From Phytoseiulus persimilis (lineage: Eukaryota; Arthropoda; Arachnida; Mesostigmata; Phytoseiidae), in assembly GCA_037576195.1 (NCBI GenBank), contig CM075103.1, forward strand, positions 32,262,723-32,326,722: a stretch of DNA of 64,000 nucleotides. Reading direction: 5' to 3'. Both the position numbers and the translations under genes were made by a program. Position 1 is the first letter of the stretch. Each line of letters opens with the position of its first letter. Below are positions 54,440 to 64,000 of the stretch, one piece after another. A model generated the notes under the pieces. It did not search any database. It worked only from the letters and a program-made list of their open reading frames with translations, and had not been told where the DNA came from.

Positions 54440-54690
54440 GTCCGGACTGAGCACGGCACTGAGCCGTTAAATTCCTTGGAACCGATTAAATGCAGAGATG
54501 AGTGTTACATTGCAGGAGTGATTCGAAGTCGAGCAGAAGTCGAGTTCAAAGACGAACAGAAACACAGAAAAGAAGTACAACATACACAGCGCAGAGTCGG
54601 GATCGCGTGCATTTCCCCGTTGTTGGCGGATTGAAAGCTTGAACCGCACATCATATAACCACTGGACCAGATTGTCATCAGGATGAGTGA
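54440..54690 (-). repeat. possible second tRNA-derived SINE
   Basis: The minus strand shows TGGTCCAGTGGTTA (box A-like, 54670-54657) and, about 46 bases on, GCACGCGATCCCGAC (weak box B, 54610-54596). A GCGGTTCAAGC/GCTTTCAATCCGC hairpin lies between them in the anticodon-arm position. No target duplication was found. Weak call. Confidence 0.3.
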
Positions 54691-56342
54691 ATTCTCGCAC
54701 TAGGTGGGTTTCGGAGGAATAAAGTCTGCGGGAGATCTGCAAGAAATGACGACCCACGACCGCTGAAGAAATCGCGCAGCCCGTCGCGAATGAATTTCAA
54801 GATAACGCCACGTTCAACCGAGGAAGTATTTTCGAGTGCAGATGTGTACTTCTGCGCGGGAAGATCGCTTCCCGAAAGTCTTCCGCGAAGGTTAATCAGT
54901 CTCCCTCAACTTTCCCTCTTCACCGACCCCCGACCAACCCGTCGTCAGCCACCCGGTGGTTGACCGCCGACCCCGTTGAGACACACTGATGTAAATGGTC
55001 CGCAGAAAATATAGAGCTCGACTGCTATTGGGCGAGGAAGCCGAGGAAAGATTGGAGGATAAAAAAGTGCTGGATAGCTTCATGGGTCATGGACAACATA
55101 TGATGCTGTTTCTCGAAACGATTTCCGGCCAGGAGACTTGTCGAGGACAGAGTCGGAGAAATATACCTATCAATGAACAACAGCTCACATTGCACGGGGA
55201 AATGTTGCAAGCTTCAAATCATGAAGGTGTCGAACGCAACGTGGGGAAAGCGGGTCGTTGAAGCCAGTACGAGGAGTGTTTCATTATGGAGTATCGGAAG
55301 GTTTTCTATCACCATGTTTGAGAGAGCGCCAGATATGCGAATCATTTTTTCGCAGCCCGTTCCTCGTGTTGCCTGCAGATTCGATGATCTTTTACTTGAA
55401 GGAGGCAGGATGTGGATTCGGATGAGAGGAATAACAGATGGTCGAGGTTTCGGGAGCGCGTCAACTGGGCCTCGCCGTCAACTGCCGAGCGGACCGGTAG
55501 GCAGCGGACTCGAAGCGGGTTGGGAGATTGGGTGAGGTTAGGTTAGGGCTCGGGCGAGCGAGCGGGCGATGCGAGCAGATCGACAGCCAGCGCACTCGAA
55601 ATCGTGCGCGGGAATTCGGTGAGATCAGGTCAAGGCCCCTGTTGCCCGGTTGACGCCATGGCCTAGTTGACGGCGAAGCCCAGTTTACGCCGGGGCCCAG
55701 TTGACGGGCACCAGAGGTTTTCACGAGATATCTGACTATAGCGCTTGAGCTTCTGCCTGGTTGCCGTTGGAGTCGCGCTACCCGCCCGACGCACCGTCAG
55801 CGGCGCACTTTAATTCCCTGAAGCGACACCCTCGGACAGAGTTGATCTATCCTTGATATTGAACTCAAATATTGGAGAAAACTACATCTAGCCGATGCGT
55901 CGTTGCACCGTTGTGACGATTGGAAGTTTCCGCTTTGCGGTTTGGAATGGCCTGAAGACGTGAAATGTCTTTCAAGGACGATCAACTCGCGGATCCGCGC
56001 TCTAAGTCCTTTGCCATGCGTGGGCTCGACATGGAACGTTTGCTCTCAGCTCAATTTCATGGGATCCCGAGACGGACAGGGTCCGCAGTGCCCGTGACCA
56101 TGACGTAATCAATAGGCGAGATCTGGACATGCCCGGTCATGCCCCAAATTTGATTGGTAAAAAGACATGATATCCTCTGTTCACACAGACCGCACGGTCT
56201 CCTCCCTTCTTGACGTTTACTTGTCGGGTTGATTTCACAGTTTCACTCTTCCGAGTCACTTTTGTAGTTTAGGGGAATCCATTTGACAGCAGACAACCTT
56301 AGGCCGCTATCGTGTCGGCAGCAAAGAGTTCATTGAAATCCC
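54691..56342. other. unassigned stretch
   Basis: About 1.65 kb with no recognised gene or element. A G/C-rich part near 55440-55720 contains short repeated words (GGTTAGGTTAGGGC, GCCCAGTTGACG) but no clear array. Confidence 0.4.
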
Positions 56343-58800
56343 GTGGAGTCGACAATGGAAGTTCAGGAAGTTAGATCTCAGAAGGGAGGTGCTCTATTTC
56401 CCATGGAGGGTTTCCTGTACGCGGTCGAGAAGAAAGATGGCAATCGGCGTTATTGCCGCTGTGTCCGAGCCAAAGAACATCATTGCCCGGTACGGGTCGT
56501 TATCGAGAAGGTGGGGAAATTCTCTTTTATTATCCCGAGCCTCGATAACCTTTGATGAGCTACCTGACCACAACGAGTCCCAAGCGATGCGGAAAGACTT
56601 CGCAAGCGAGGGCGACTCCATGTGGTCCGAGACTCTAAGGCAGAGGTCGTCGAACTGTGTGTCCTGACACACCAGGGTGCCGAGAATGCCAAGGGTGTCG
56701 CCGGATTCCGAGGGGGCAAAGAGTGTTGAGGGGTGCCGGAGGGTGACCATTGATGTCGAATGAGAGCGAACGACGTCTTTCTTCGTTCTAACCATACTCC
56801 GGTGATGCTTCGGCCATACTTTTGGGGATTCCATGCGGGTGAAACCGAAGTCAATCCGACCATCCTTCTTGGGTGCCATGGAGGTGATTCCTGGGTCGAT
56901 CTGCCCACCTTTTCTAGGTGCGATGGAGATGATTCTGAGGTCGATCGGACCATAATCCTGGGAGTCTATGGGGTTGATCCCGAGGTCGATCCGACCATGG
57001 ACCCCTAAGAGTATGGCCAGCTGCTCCTCGGAATCACCTCCAGGGACCTCGAAAAGTACGGTCAGATCGATATTGGAATCACCTTAATAGATCCCCAGGA
57101 AAATGGTCAGATCGAGGCGGAATCAACTTTGTTGTACGGTCAGAACCAGAAAAACCACCTTCGGCAACTCCTCGGCGAGCTTACGAGATGTCGGAAAAGT
57201 TTGACGACCTCTGCTCTAAGGTCTCACCCGCTTTTTTTGAAGGCTTCTGTAAGGTAATCAGTTCGTTCCATTTTCTCCTCCATCAGAGCCCGTTGCCCGT
57301 GATAGTCACCTCGCAAACCACACAGCCATAGCGTCGAGGACCGCGAACTCATGAAGCGTAACATGATCAACAAAATGAAGAAGGCCGTGCTAGTTCGGCC
57401 CGACAAGTCATGCAAAGAGGTTCACCGCGAGATTTCGAGCGAGACCGCTGGTGAGTTCGAAGGCCAAACCGATATGGAAGAGATTGGCTCTATCATGCCC
57501 ACTTCAGACGGTGTACGATCGATTCTGCAAAGTCACCGCGCGAGCGTACGACCGCCTCTTCCAGAGAGTCGGGCTGATATAGTCTTGGAGGATTTTTGGA
57601 CTAAGACGAAGAGGGGAACGAATTTTTTGGTCATCGACGACGGTACTGCAAGCCGCACACTCGGCTTCATCATCGAGGAAGCATTGGGAATCCTCTGTCG
57701 CGCCGAAACTGTCTTCATGGATGGGACGTTCAAGGTGGTCCCGACCCTCTTCTATCAACTGTACACACTTCATGCGGTTTACCTTGACCGAATGTTTCCG
57801 CTGGCATGTTATCTCTTGCCAAACAAAGAGAAGGAAACCTATTATATATTCGAGTGTTCACGCTAACAAGGGAATACGCTGCCATGAAGGGCCTTCTTTT
57901 CTACCCGGAAAAAAATGCGTCTGGACTTCGAGATAGCTACTTTGAGGGCTATAGAAGAGTGCTTCCCAGCGACAGAGATTAAGGGATGCGCGTTCCATTA
58001 TAGTCAGGCGATCTGGAGGAATGCTCAACGACATTGACTAGCCGCCTTGTACCGCACTGACACGTCTGTGAGACGGTAATCCTACGATTCATATTAATCC
58101 GAGTCCTATTCATGCATATTCCCATTGGTTCCTATCAGTTCACGAACTCAATGGAAGCCCTTAAGAAAAACTCTAATCGCAGGCCGATAAAGTCTGTTTT
58201 GGCTCTCTGCGTGGTCCCCTTGGAACAGCTCGACGATGCGTGGTCTGGCATCCAGGAAGATTCTCCGGGCGCACATCATCAAGCTCAAGGGCAGCTCAAT
58301 GGTTTCAAAGACTACGTTGTCAGGACATGGTTAACGAATCAAAATTCTCCGCGTGCAATGTGGAACCAACATGGGTGAGTGCTTGGAAGACGATACAAAG
58401 AGTCCTGGCGCCGGCCCGCCGCTCATCGAATCATCCTATGCCCCAACGATTCGTTGATGCACACTATATTCAGTCCCCTATCAAGGATCTTATCCTATGC
58501 CCTGGTCTCCACAGGAATTTTGGCAACAGGACCACGAATCATCTGGAGTCCTGGCACAGCGCTCTCAAGAAACGAGTCAGGAAGGCATCAGGTTCTACTC
58601 AGAGGAGCGAACCCACCGGATAAGATGCGCAAGAAATATCGTTAATTGAACGCCCGCCCGGAGCGCTTTGCAGAGCAGCTTGCGTCCGGGGAAATTTCAC
58701 TGATGGAGTATGACCGAACCGTTGGACATAATTTCTACGAGCCGGCTGCCCCTCCTCCAGCGTCGGATCTTGAACTCTAGCGCCAGTCGTGGAACAAACG
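56343..58800 (+). pseudogene. third MULE transposase, broken and interrupted
   Basis: A FLYWCH-type finger at 56390-56540 (GFLYAVEKKDGNRRYCRCVRA, then HHCPVRVV). The DDE region resumes at 57351 with NFLVIDDG, ETVFMDGTFKVVP (first Asp) and YLLPNKEKETYY. A poorly preserved middle near 57870-58010 follows. The Glu motif TTNHLESWHSALKKRV is near 58540. The tail ASGEISLMEYDRTVGHNF is near 58690. Several stops and frame changes are present. Between finger and core (56810-57120) sit six or seven diverged units of the Helitron-type repeat in both orientations. It is not closely related to the other two MULEs in the window. Confidence 0.75.
56810..57120. repeat. diverged Helitron-type 45-bp units, two orientations
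   Basis: Forward units (GGTGATTCCTGGGTCGATCTG and alike) to about 57000, then reversed ones (GAATCACCTCCAGGGACC). Divergence is high, so this is an old insertion in the MULE. Confidence 0.6.
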
Positions 58801-59907
58801 CGTCCCACGTAGAGACCCACATGTTACTGAACACAATGAATCGATACTCAACCTGGGATCAATCTGATAGTCAACAACCATGATACTCAACAAGGATTTG
58901 TGAACAAGCCTAGATGGAACCCAATTAATAAAACCTTGAAAACTGAGAGTAACTGCCCGATAAGGCTAACGCTCGCTTCCCTACTGAATGTGGTGTACTT
59001 TCCTCTTGCGTTCCCCCTTGACGTGCTACAATTCAAATCATCTTTGAACGTGACCTTTTGTCTGCTAGGGGTTTGCGCTCTTCCCATTTCAAGCAACGGA
59101 ACCTGAGGAATTTATTCTCCGATCGTACATCTGTCTCTCGATTGTATTTCAAAGTATGAAAGCTGAGAGATCTACGACACGACCTCATCAGAAGCCGGCC
59201 GATGCCGTCTCGCCCGGCTCGACTAGCTGACTCCTCTTCTGCATAGAAGTCTCATTCACATCGGGCAAGCTTTCAAAAAGGGGAGAGGGATTTCGGCATT
59301 TCAAGTTTTCTGTATTTCCGGTTCTCGGGATTCCAGGTATTCGGTATTTTCGGTTTTCGGTATCTCAGGTTTTCGTTATTCCCGGTGCACCCCCCGCCAA
59401 CGACGGAGAAATGCCAGATCTTGATAATTCCATCGATGACTGAATTCTTGATATACTCATGGTTGAAAAAGTACTCCCTCATCTCCCAGATTTTAGGGTA
59501 TTCACATTCTCGTCGTAGCCGTAGTGATAACCGACTGCGGGTAACGTTCTGGATTTGTACTCCAGTTGGCCTTGGACACTTTTCCATTGTTCTTCAAGCT
59601 CGACCGTGCCACTCATTGTTCTGCCATTCCAAGGAGACAGCGGTAGCAGCTGACATACCGACTCCTGGAGCTTCGGACGTCGTCGAGATGTCATCAGTTC
59701 TGATGTTCCAAGGGCGTGGCTAACGGTGCACTTGACCCAAGAAACAAGCTTCCATTCGAGCGATTCCACGGCCAGGGATGGAGCCCCTTAGAGTCCTTAC
59801 AGGATGTGAGCCTTCATCTGTGCCTCGGATCACGGGGAATCCTTTCTCTGGACATTTTTTTCCGAATGGAAGCGTTTCCGTTTGAGTTTATGAAATTCCC
59901 CCCTCAG
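58801..59907. other. intergenic stretch upstream of the lipase gene
   Basis: Contains a low-complexity region at 59280-59390 made of TTTCGGTATTTC-like words. The first (start-codon) exon and promoter of the lipase should lie here; I could not place them. Confidence 0.45.
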
Positions 59908-62145
59908 GTGTAATCGTTTTCGTGATCGCTGCTGCCAATGTGTCTTCTTACACACTCAGAGATGAACTGAGTCTGCTCCGGAAACTGGATGTGGTGAGAA
60001 AACACCCGAGAGATCATAATCGAAAGTTCTCCTCCTGCTATAACACTAACTGAGAGGTTCACGCAGACGGGCTATGCCGCGCTTCACAACTTTACACTGG
60101 ACCGGGTGAAAACTGAGACAGCCGATGGTTGGCAACTTGAGCTCCATAGAGTTCGGAACCTGGAGGTCTTTGATTCCCGTTATTCGACACCGGTGTTCGT
60201 TTCCCACGGCTGCGCGTGCTCGTCCGTGGATTTCATGGTGAATCCGCGAAACGAAAGTTTGATTTTTATACTCGCCGATCGGGGTTATGATGTATGGGCG
60301 GTCAACTACAGAGCAAATAAGTTCAGCAACAGAATCGTCGTCAACGGCAGATTGCGAGAGCCCACAGCATCGGATTATTATCGTGCGACGTGAGTTTTCT
60401 TGCATCCCCTAATTTCGAGGCGGTTGGGATCGATTCTCGATCGACTGCAGCGGCAAGTCAGATCTATTCCTCCTTCTCGGGAAAGCTTCCGAACCAAGTT
60501 ATCAGTGCCAAGGATTTATATACCTGGGACTAGCTGGACACTCAACTATTTCCAGATGGCAATACATGGCTCAATACGATGTTCCAGCGGCCCTCGACAA
60601 AGTGCTCGAAGTTACGAAACAAAAGAAAATTTTTGTCACGGGACAGTCGATGGGAGCAACGATACTGTTCGCCGCTCTCTCAGAGAACAAGAGATTCGAC
60701 GACAAGGTGATTCATTCTTCATTTGTTAGCACAGCCTTCCCTCGAACATGCTTGGCTTGTTCCTCCACTCATCACATTCTTCTAATGTAGTAATTTCCTG
60801 TTCAGATTCTCCTTTACGGGTCCTTGGTACCTGTCATCAAGTTTGGGAACGATACCTCGGCGAATCTGAAAGCAGCATTTTCCGTTGCTCCCTTCATACC
60901 GCGTCTCGCAAAGGGGGTAGGTAACGAACTATTGCGCATTTTCTTCCTTATTCGCTTCAGACTGCAGCAAGGTCTCTCTCGTTAGCAGATGGGTGGAGCT
61001 CTAGGGACGATCTACAAACCAAGTCTGAGCGAATCAGGGGCGTTGTCTCTTGTATCCAAAATTTGAATTCGTCGATATATGTCATGTAAACATGTCGGAG
61101 ATGTACGCCCCGAATACGCCAGAGCGTAAAGTGAATGCTCGCGGATGGAATTCCTAACTGGGATGGTACCTCCAGGAATATTTCGAGGCATTGTTCGGTC
61201 AACAAATCATCGACTTGGAAATCCCGGGACTTAAAGCGTTTCAGAAGATGCTGAAGGACGTTATCTGTAGCAACGCGCCACAAGTTTGTCAAGTGATCAT
61301 GGATATGCTGGAGGAAAAGTCTGTACAGAATCAGAATCCTCATCTGAATCCGGTACCAATCTTACTCCTATTTTCGAAGACCAAGGAATATCTGAAATAT
61401 AATCTGGTTGAGGATGATGCACTCAATCTTCTCTCCTTCTTCGATAATAAGGATAATCCAGCGAAGCGACATATTTGACAGGTCAGGGACGAGCTCTACC
61501 ACACCGTTTATCCTGCTGGCGTGACAGCCATGAATTTGTACCTTTTCGCGAGGCAATTCGGGAAGCAGGTTTGGGAGAAGCTTGACTACGATGAAGTGAG
61601 GCTTACCGGGATAACAAACAAGCAAGAATACAACAAGGTACCTGCCACGATTCATGGATCTGTAGATCAATTCCCATCCTTGAACACATCATAATCAGCG
61701 AGATTTTTCAACGCCATATTGGCAAAGCCACTTGCTGCATCCGTTCTACCATATCCAGAGGGACATTCACAGCGATAAATCTCTAATATTTCAGTTGAAG
61801 CCGCCGAAATACAACTTCCGTGGAATCTCGGTGCCTCTACAATTGTACCTCGTGAAGAACGACAAATATTTCGGCGAGAAAACGGCAATGAGTCTAGTTA
61901 AAGAGCTTGGGCTTAGGAAATCCGAATACGAATTGATCGAGGGTAACAGGATGGAGCATCACGACGTCGTTTGGGGCTGGGACGCTCGCTGCTGGGTGTA
62001 TGATAATCTCCTGCTGCGCATGAACTCAATTGAGTCGTTGAGGGGCAATGAGAGGATGCGATATCGACGCAAAATGGAAAACTTCGCCAAGACCTTGCCT
62101 TTCGAAGACGGTTGTCGAACAGCAAGAGCTAAGCGCAATAACTAG
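59908..62145 (+). CDS. acid (gastric-type) lipase, alpha/beta hydrolase, seven exons seen
   Basis: Exons: 59908-59993 (signal-like VIVFVIAAANVSS), 60055-60389, 60556-60706, 60806-60916, 61176-61352, 61482-61637 and 61795-62145. All have GT-AG borders and matching phases, about 454 residues plus an unseen N-terminus. Motifs: VFVSHGCACSSVDF (oxyanion region, HGLLASS in relatives), FILADRGYDVWAVNYRAN, FVTGQSMGATILFAAL (nucleophile Ser in G-x-S-x-G; relatives have GHSQG), YPAGVTAMNLYLFARQ, YLVKNDKYF (candidate catalytic Asp) and MEHHDVVWG (catalytic His, NHLDFIWG in relatives). The triad is complete. A basic C-terminal tail of about 65 residues exceeds the family norm. Such enzymes hydrolyse acylglycerols or sterol esters, secreted or lysosomal. 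Probably functional but divergent. The first exon's acceptor is the least certain. Confidence 0.85.
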
Positions 62146-62171
62146 CTGTGCGTTAACAACTATCCCTGCAG

Positions 62172-62177
62172 AATAAA
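62172..62177 (+). promoter_or_regulatory. poly(A) signal of the lipase gene
   Basis: AATAAA 27 bases after the lipase stop codon. Confidence 0.6.
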
Positions 62178-62612
62178 ATTCCGAACATTTCGGCGTTTCT
62201 ACTCAGGATTTGCTTCTCGTTCACTCCATGCTCGTGAGGTCAACCCGTATATCCCGGAGTCCCCTTTTTGAAGATCAGCGGGCTCTGCCTTGGTGACCCG
62301 GGTGAGCACCTGCCTTGAGCACGTATCGATGCGTCTTGGACCGGTCCTGGGTCGCCGTGATTATTGATGAAGTATGAGCTACATTGGTGCAATGAAGGCA
62401 TCGTATAAGAAGCAGCAAATTGCAGTTTGGTGTCGAGCAGGCTGCTTTGGACTTGAACAAGATCTCATTGAGTGTCGAGAACTCAACTTCGAGCTCTTCA
62501 AGAACTACCAACGCTTGGCAACGATAGATCAGTCTTGAGAATCGCTAATCTTGGTGCCGTCTCGATCGCAACTATGACGGAGTGAATCAGGTATTCTCAT
62601 AATTCGAGCAGA
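62178..62612. other. unassigned stretch
   Basis: Nothing recognised between the lipase poly(A) signal and the LINE fragment. Confidence 0.45.
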
Positions 62613-63720
62613 ATGAACGTTGACGGATCAATCATTGCCGGCCTTTTCGAGCGCGGTCGGCACAGGGACGTCACGCAGTATGCCCTCGACGCCATCTCGC
62701 TCTGGATGGATGAAAATCTGCTGCAGCTTGCCCCCCCAGAAGACGAAAGCAGTTATGATCCTGAAGAGAAAGACCGAGGACCCCCCACAATGCAAGCGGA
62801 AGGACATCCGATCTGCTTCACGAAGACTGCCAAATATCTCGGCGTCATGCTCCAGCGCCACCTGAAGGGCACGGAACACATCAGAGGAGCCGCTAAGGAA
62901 GCGGCTAAAGTCGGGGGGAACATTGCAAAAATACTCCCGGGCACCCACGGAGCGTCTGAAATTCAACGACGACTGTTGGCCACAGTGGCTGAGTCGGTGC
63001 CACTATACCGCGCTCCGATTCGGTCAAGCAACGCCCTCACGACCAAACCAAACCGCGAGACCCTCGAACGAGCTCTACGAGTAACGGGGATCCGCATCAC
63101 TGGATGCTATCGGGCTGTCTCGACAGCAGCCATCTTCATACTCATCGGTACTACCCCCTCGTCGATCCTGGCTAGGGGACGATCCGACATCTACGAACAG
63201 AGAGTCCAAAGAGACCGCCCACACGACCTCAACGGCGAAGGTGAAGAAGGAAGAACAAACGAAAGATCCAAGAAAATATCCCGGCATACTGGCAGAAGTC
63301 TTGGGAAGAGGCTGAGAGGGGCAGGTGGACCCATGAGCTTATCCCAAATATCGAGATATGGAGGGACCGCAAGTTCGATGAACTCTCAGATTACACGTCG
63401 CAGATGATCACAGGCCATGGCACCCTCGAGAAGTTTCTCCACTCCATCAGGAGAGCTGACGAACCGACCTGCAGGCTCCGCGCGGAGGAAGTGGACCATG
63501 ACGACACCCACACCATCTGCCTGTGCAGCCGATTTCGAGCCGAAGGAAGAGGCATCAGAAGAGCAACGGGAACTCATCAGCAGAAGAGTGGCGTGCATGA
63601 TGCTGAAGAAAAGGCTCCTGCGTCCGACACTGCAGTAGTCGTCCCCACAACAAGTAGCGGCTCCATCTACCGGAGAAGGGAAACACGGTTCGCAACAGGA
63701 AACAAAAACTCCTCCTGAAG
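62613..63720 (+). pseudogene. LINE ORF2 C-terminal fragment (R1/Jockey-like)
   Basis: Reads ISLWMDENLLQLAPPEDE, TKTAKYLGVMLQRHLKGTEH (the thumb motif after the RT active site), RRLLATVAESVPLYRAPI, LRVTGIRITGCYRAVST and ILIGTTPSSIL, the usual R1/Jockey post-RT order. After a frame change near 63283 it continues WEEAERGRWTHELIP, TSQMITGHGTLEKFLHSI and a Cys/His-rich end (ICLCSRF). The RT core is missing, so it is 5'-truncated, as is common for LINEs. Confidence 0.75.
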
Positions 63721-64000
63721 CGGTCCGACTGTCGTGATCGAAGATGTACAGAGTGGATGGGTCGCCCCGGTCCATGGGGAAGGCGTGGCCCCATGGACCT
63801 CACCGGGGAAGTGAGATACCTTCGATAAGCGGGGCCGCGAAAGAATCAAAAGTTCCGTTTTCAGTGGGTATGCAACTCCCACAGTAACGAGCGGGACTGT
63901 GGCTCGGTCTGCGTCACGCGTTTTTCTTCCTGGTCCCCGCGAAAAAAGAGAAAAAATCGAAACGGAGAGTGCCCCAGCACTGGCTGTCTCGCTCCGCAAT
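63721..64000. other. probable LINE 3' flank, unassigned
   Basis: No coding motif; may include the LINE 3' UTR. Confidence 0.35.

Overview
This 64 kb window looks like a repeat-dense stretch of an arthropod nuclear genome (a mite or tick is my guess, which is inference only). The basis is two intron-containing animal genes with short GT-AG introns (about 60-530 bp) set among animal-type non-LTR retrotransposons, Tc1/mariner, Helitron, Mutator-like (MULE), copia-like and gypsy-like sequences. Nothing bacterial is present.

Layout: 1-3.6 kb is a CR1/L2-type LINE on the minus strand that runs off the left edge. 5.0-8.0 kb is a second, frameshifted LINE, also minus. 8.1-18.0 kb is a small non-autonomous MULE (ends GGGTATAGG) split by a young copia-type LTR element (9060-17813) that carries extra reading frames downstream of pol. 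18.1-20.5 kb holds a second copy of that MULE with a perfect 9-bp target duplication, inside an older fold-back repeat, followed by a related element. 20.78-22.62 kb is a complete six-exon host gene for 3'(2'),5'-bisphosphate nucleotidase (BPNT1), minus strand. 22.6-27 kb is largely unassigned. 27.27-30.93 kb is a near-identical 1.83 kb tandem duplication. 32.8-35.2 kb is a decayed MULE with a Ulp1-type cysteine protease. 36.2-38.6 kb is a Helitron 3' end with a minisatellite, next to a Ty3/gypsy pol fossil. 40.9-44.4 kb is a FoldBack-like MULE with an intact 475-aa transposase, 32-bp tandem repeats as inverted ends, and a 10-bp target duplication. 44.7-46.6 kb is a complete non-autonomous Helitron made mostly of about 37 copies of a 45-bp repeat. 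47.7-53.7 kb is a nest: Helitron array > Tc1-like element > mariner with long inverted repeats > SINE, plus a second full SINE. 56.3-58.8 kb is a third, broken MULE. 59.9-62.15 kb is a multi-exon acid (gastric-type) lipase gene on the plus strand. 62.6-63.7 kb is the C-terminal part of an R1/Jockey-type LINE.

The two host genes appear functional and are unrelated in pathway: BPNT1 removes the 3'-phosphate from PAP in sulfur metabolism, and the lipase is a secreted lipid hydrolase. Everything else is mobile DNA and its debris. The main interest lies in (1) the FoldBack-like MULE, which looks recently active, (2) the copia-type element with an env-position membrane protein frame, an HMG-box-like/coiled-coil frame and an antisense frame, (3) Helitrons carrying a homogenised minisatellite whose unit resembles part of the LINE at the left edge, and (4) an apparently unnamed tRNA-derived SINE. 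All gene and family calls are by eye from motifs; no database search was possible.
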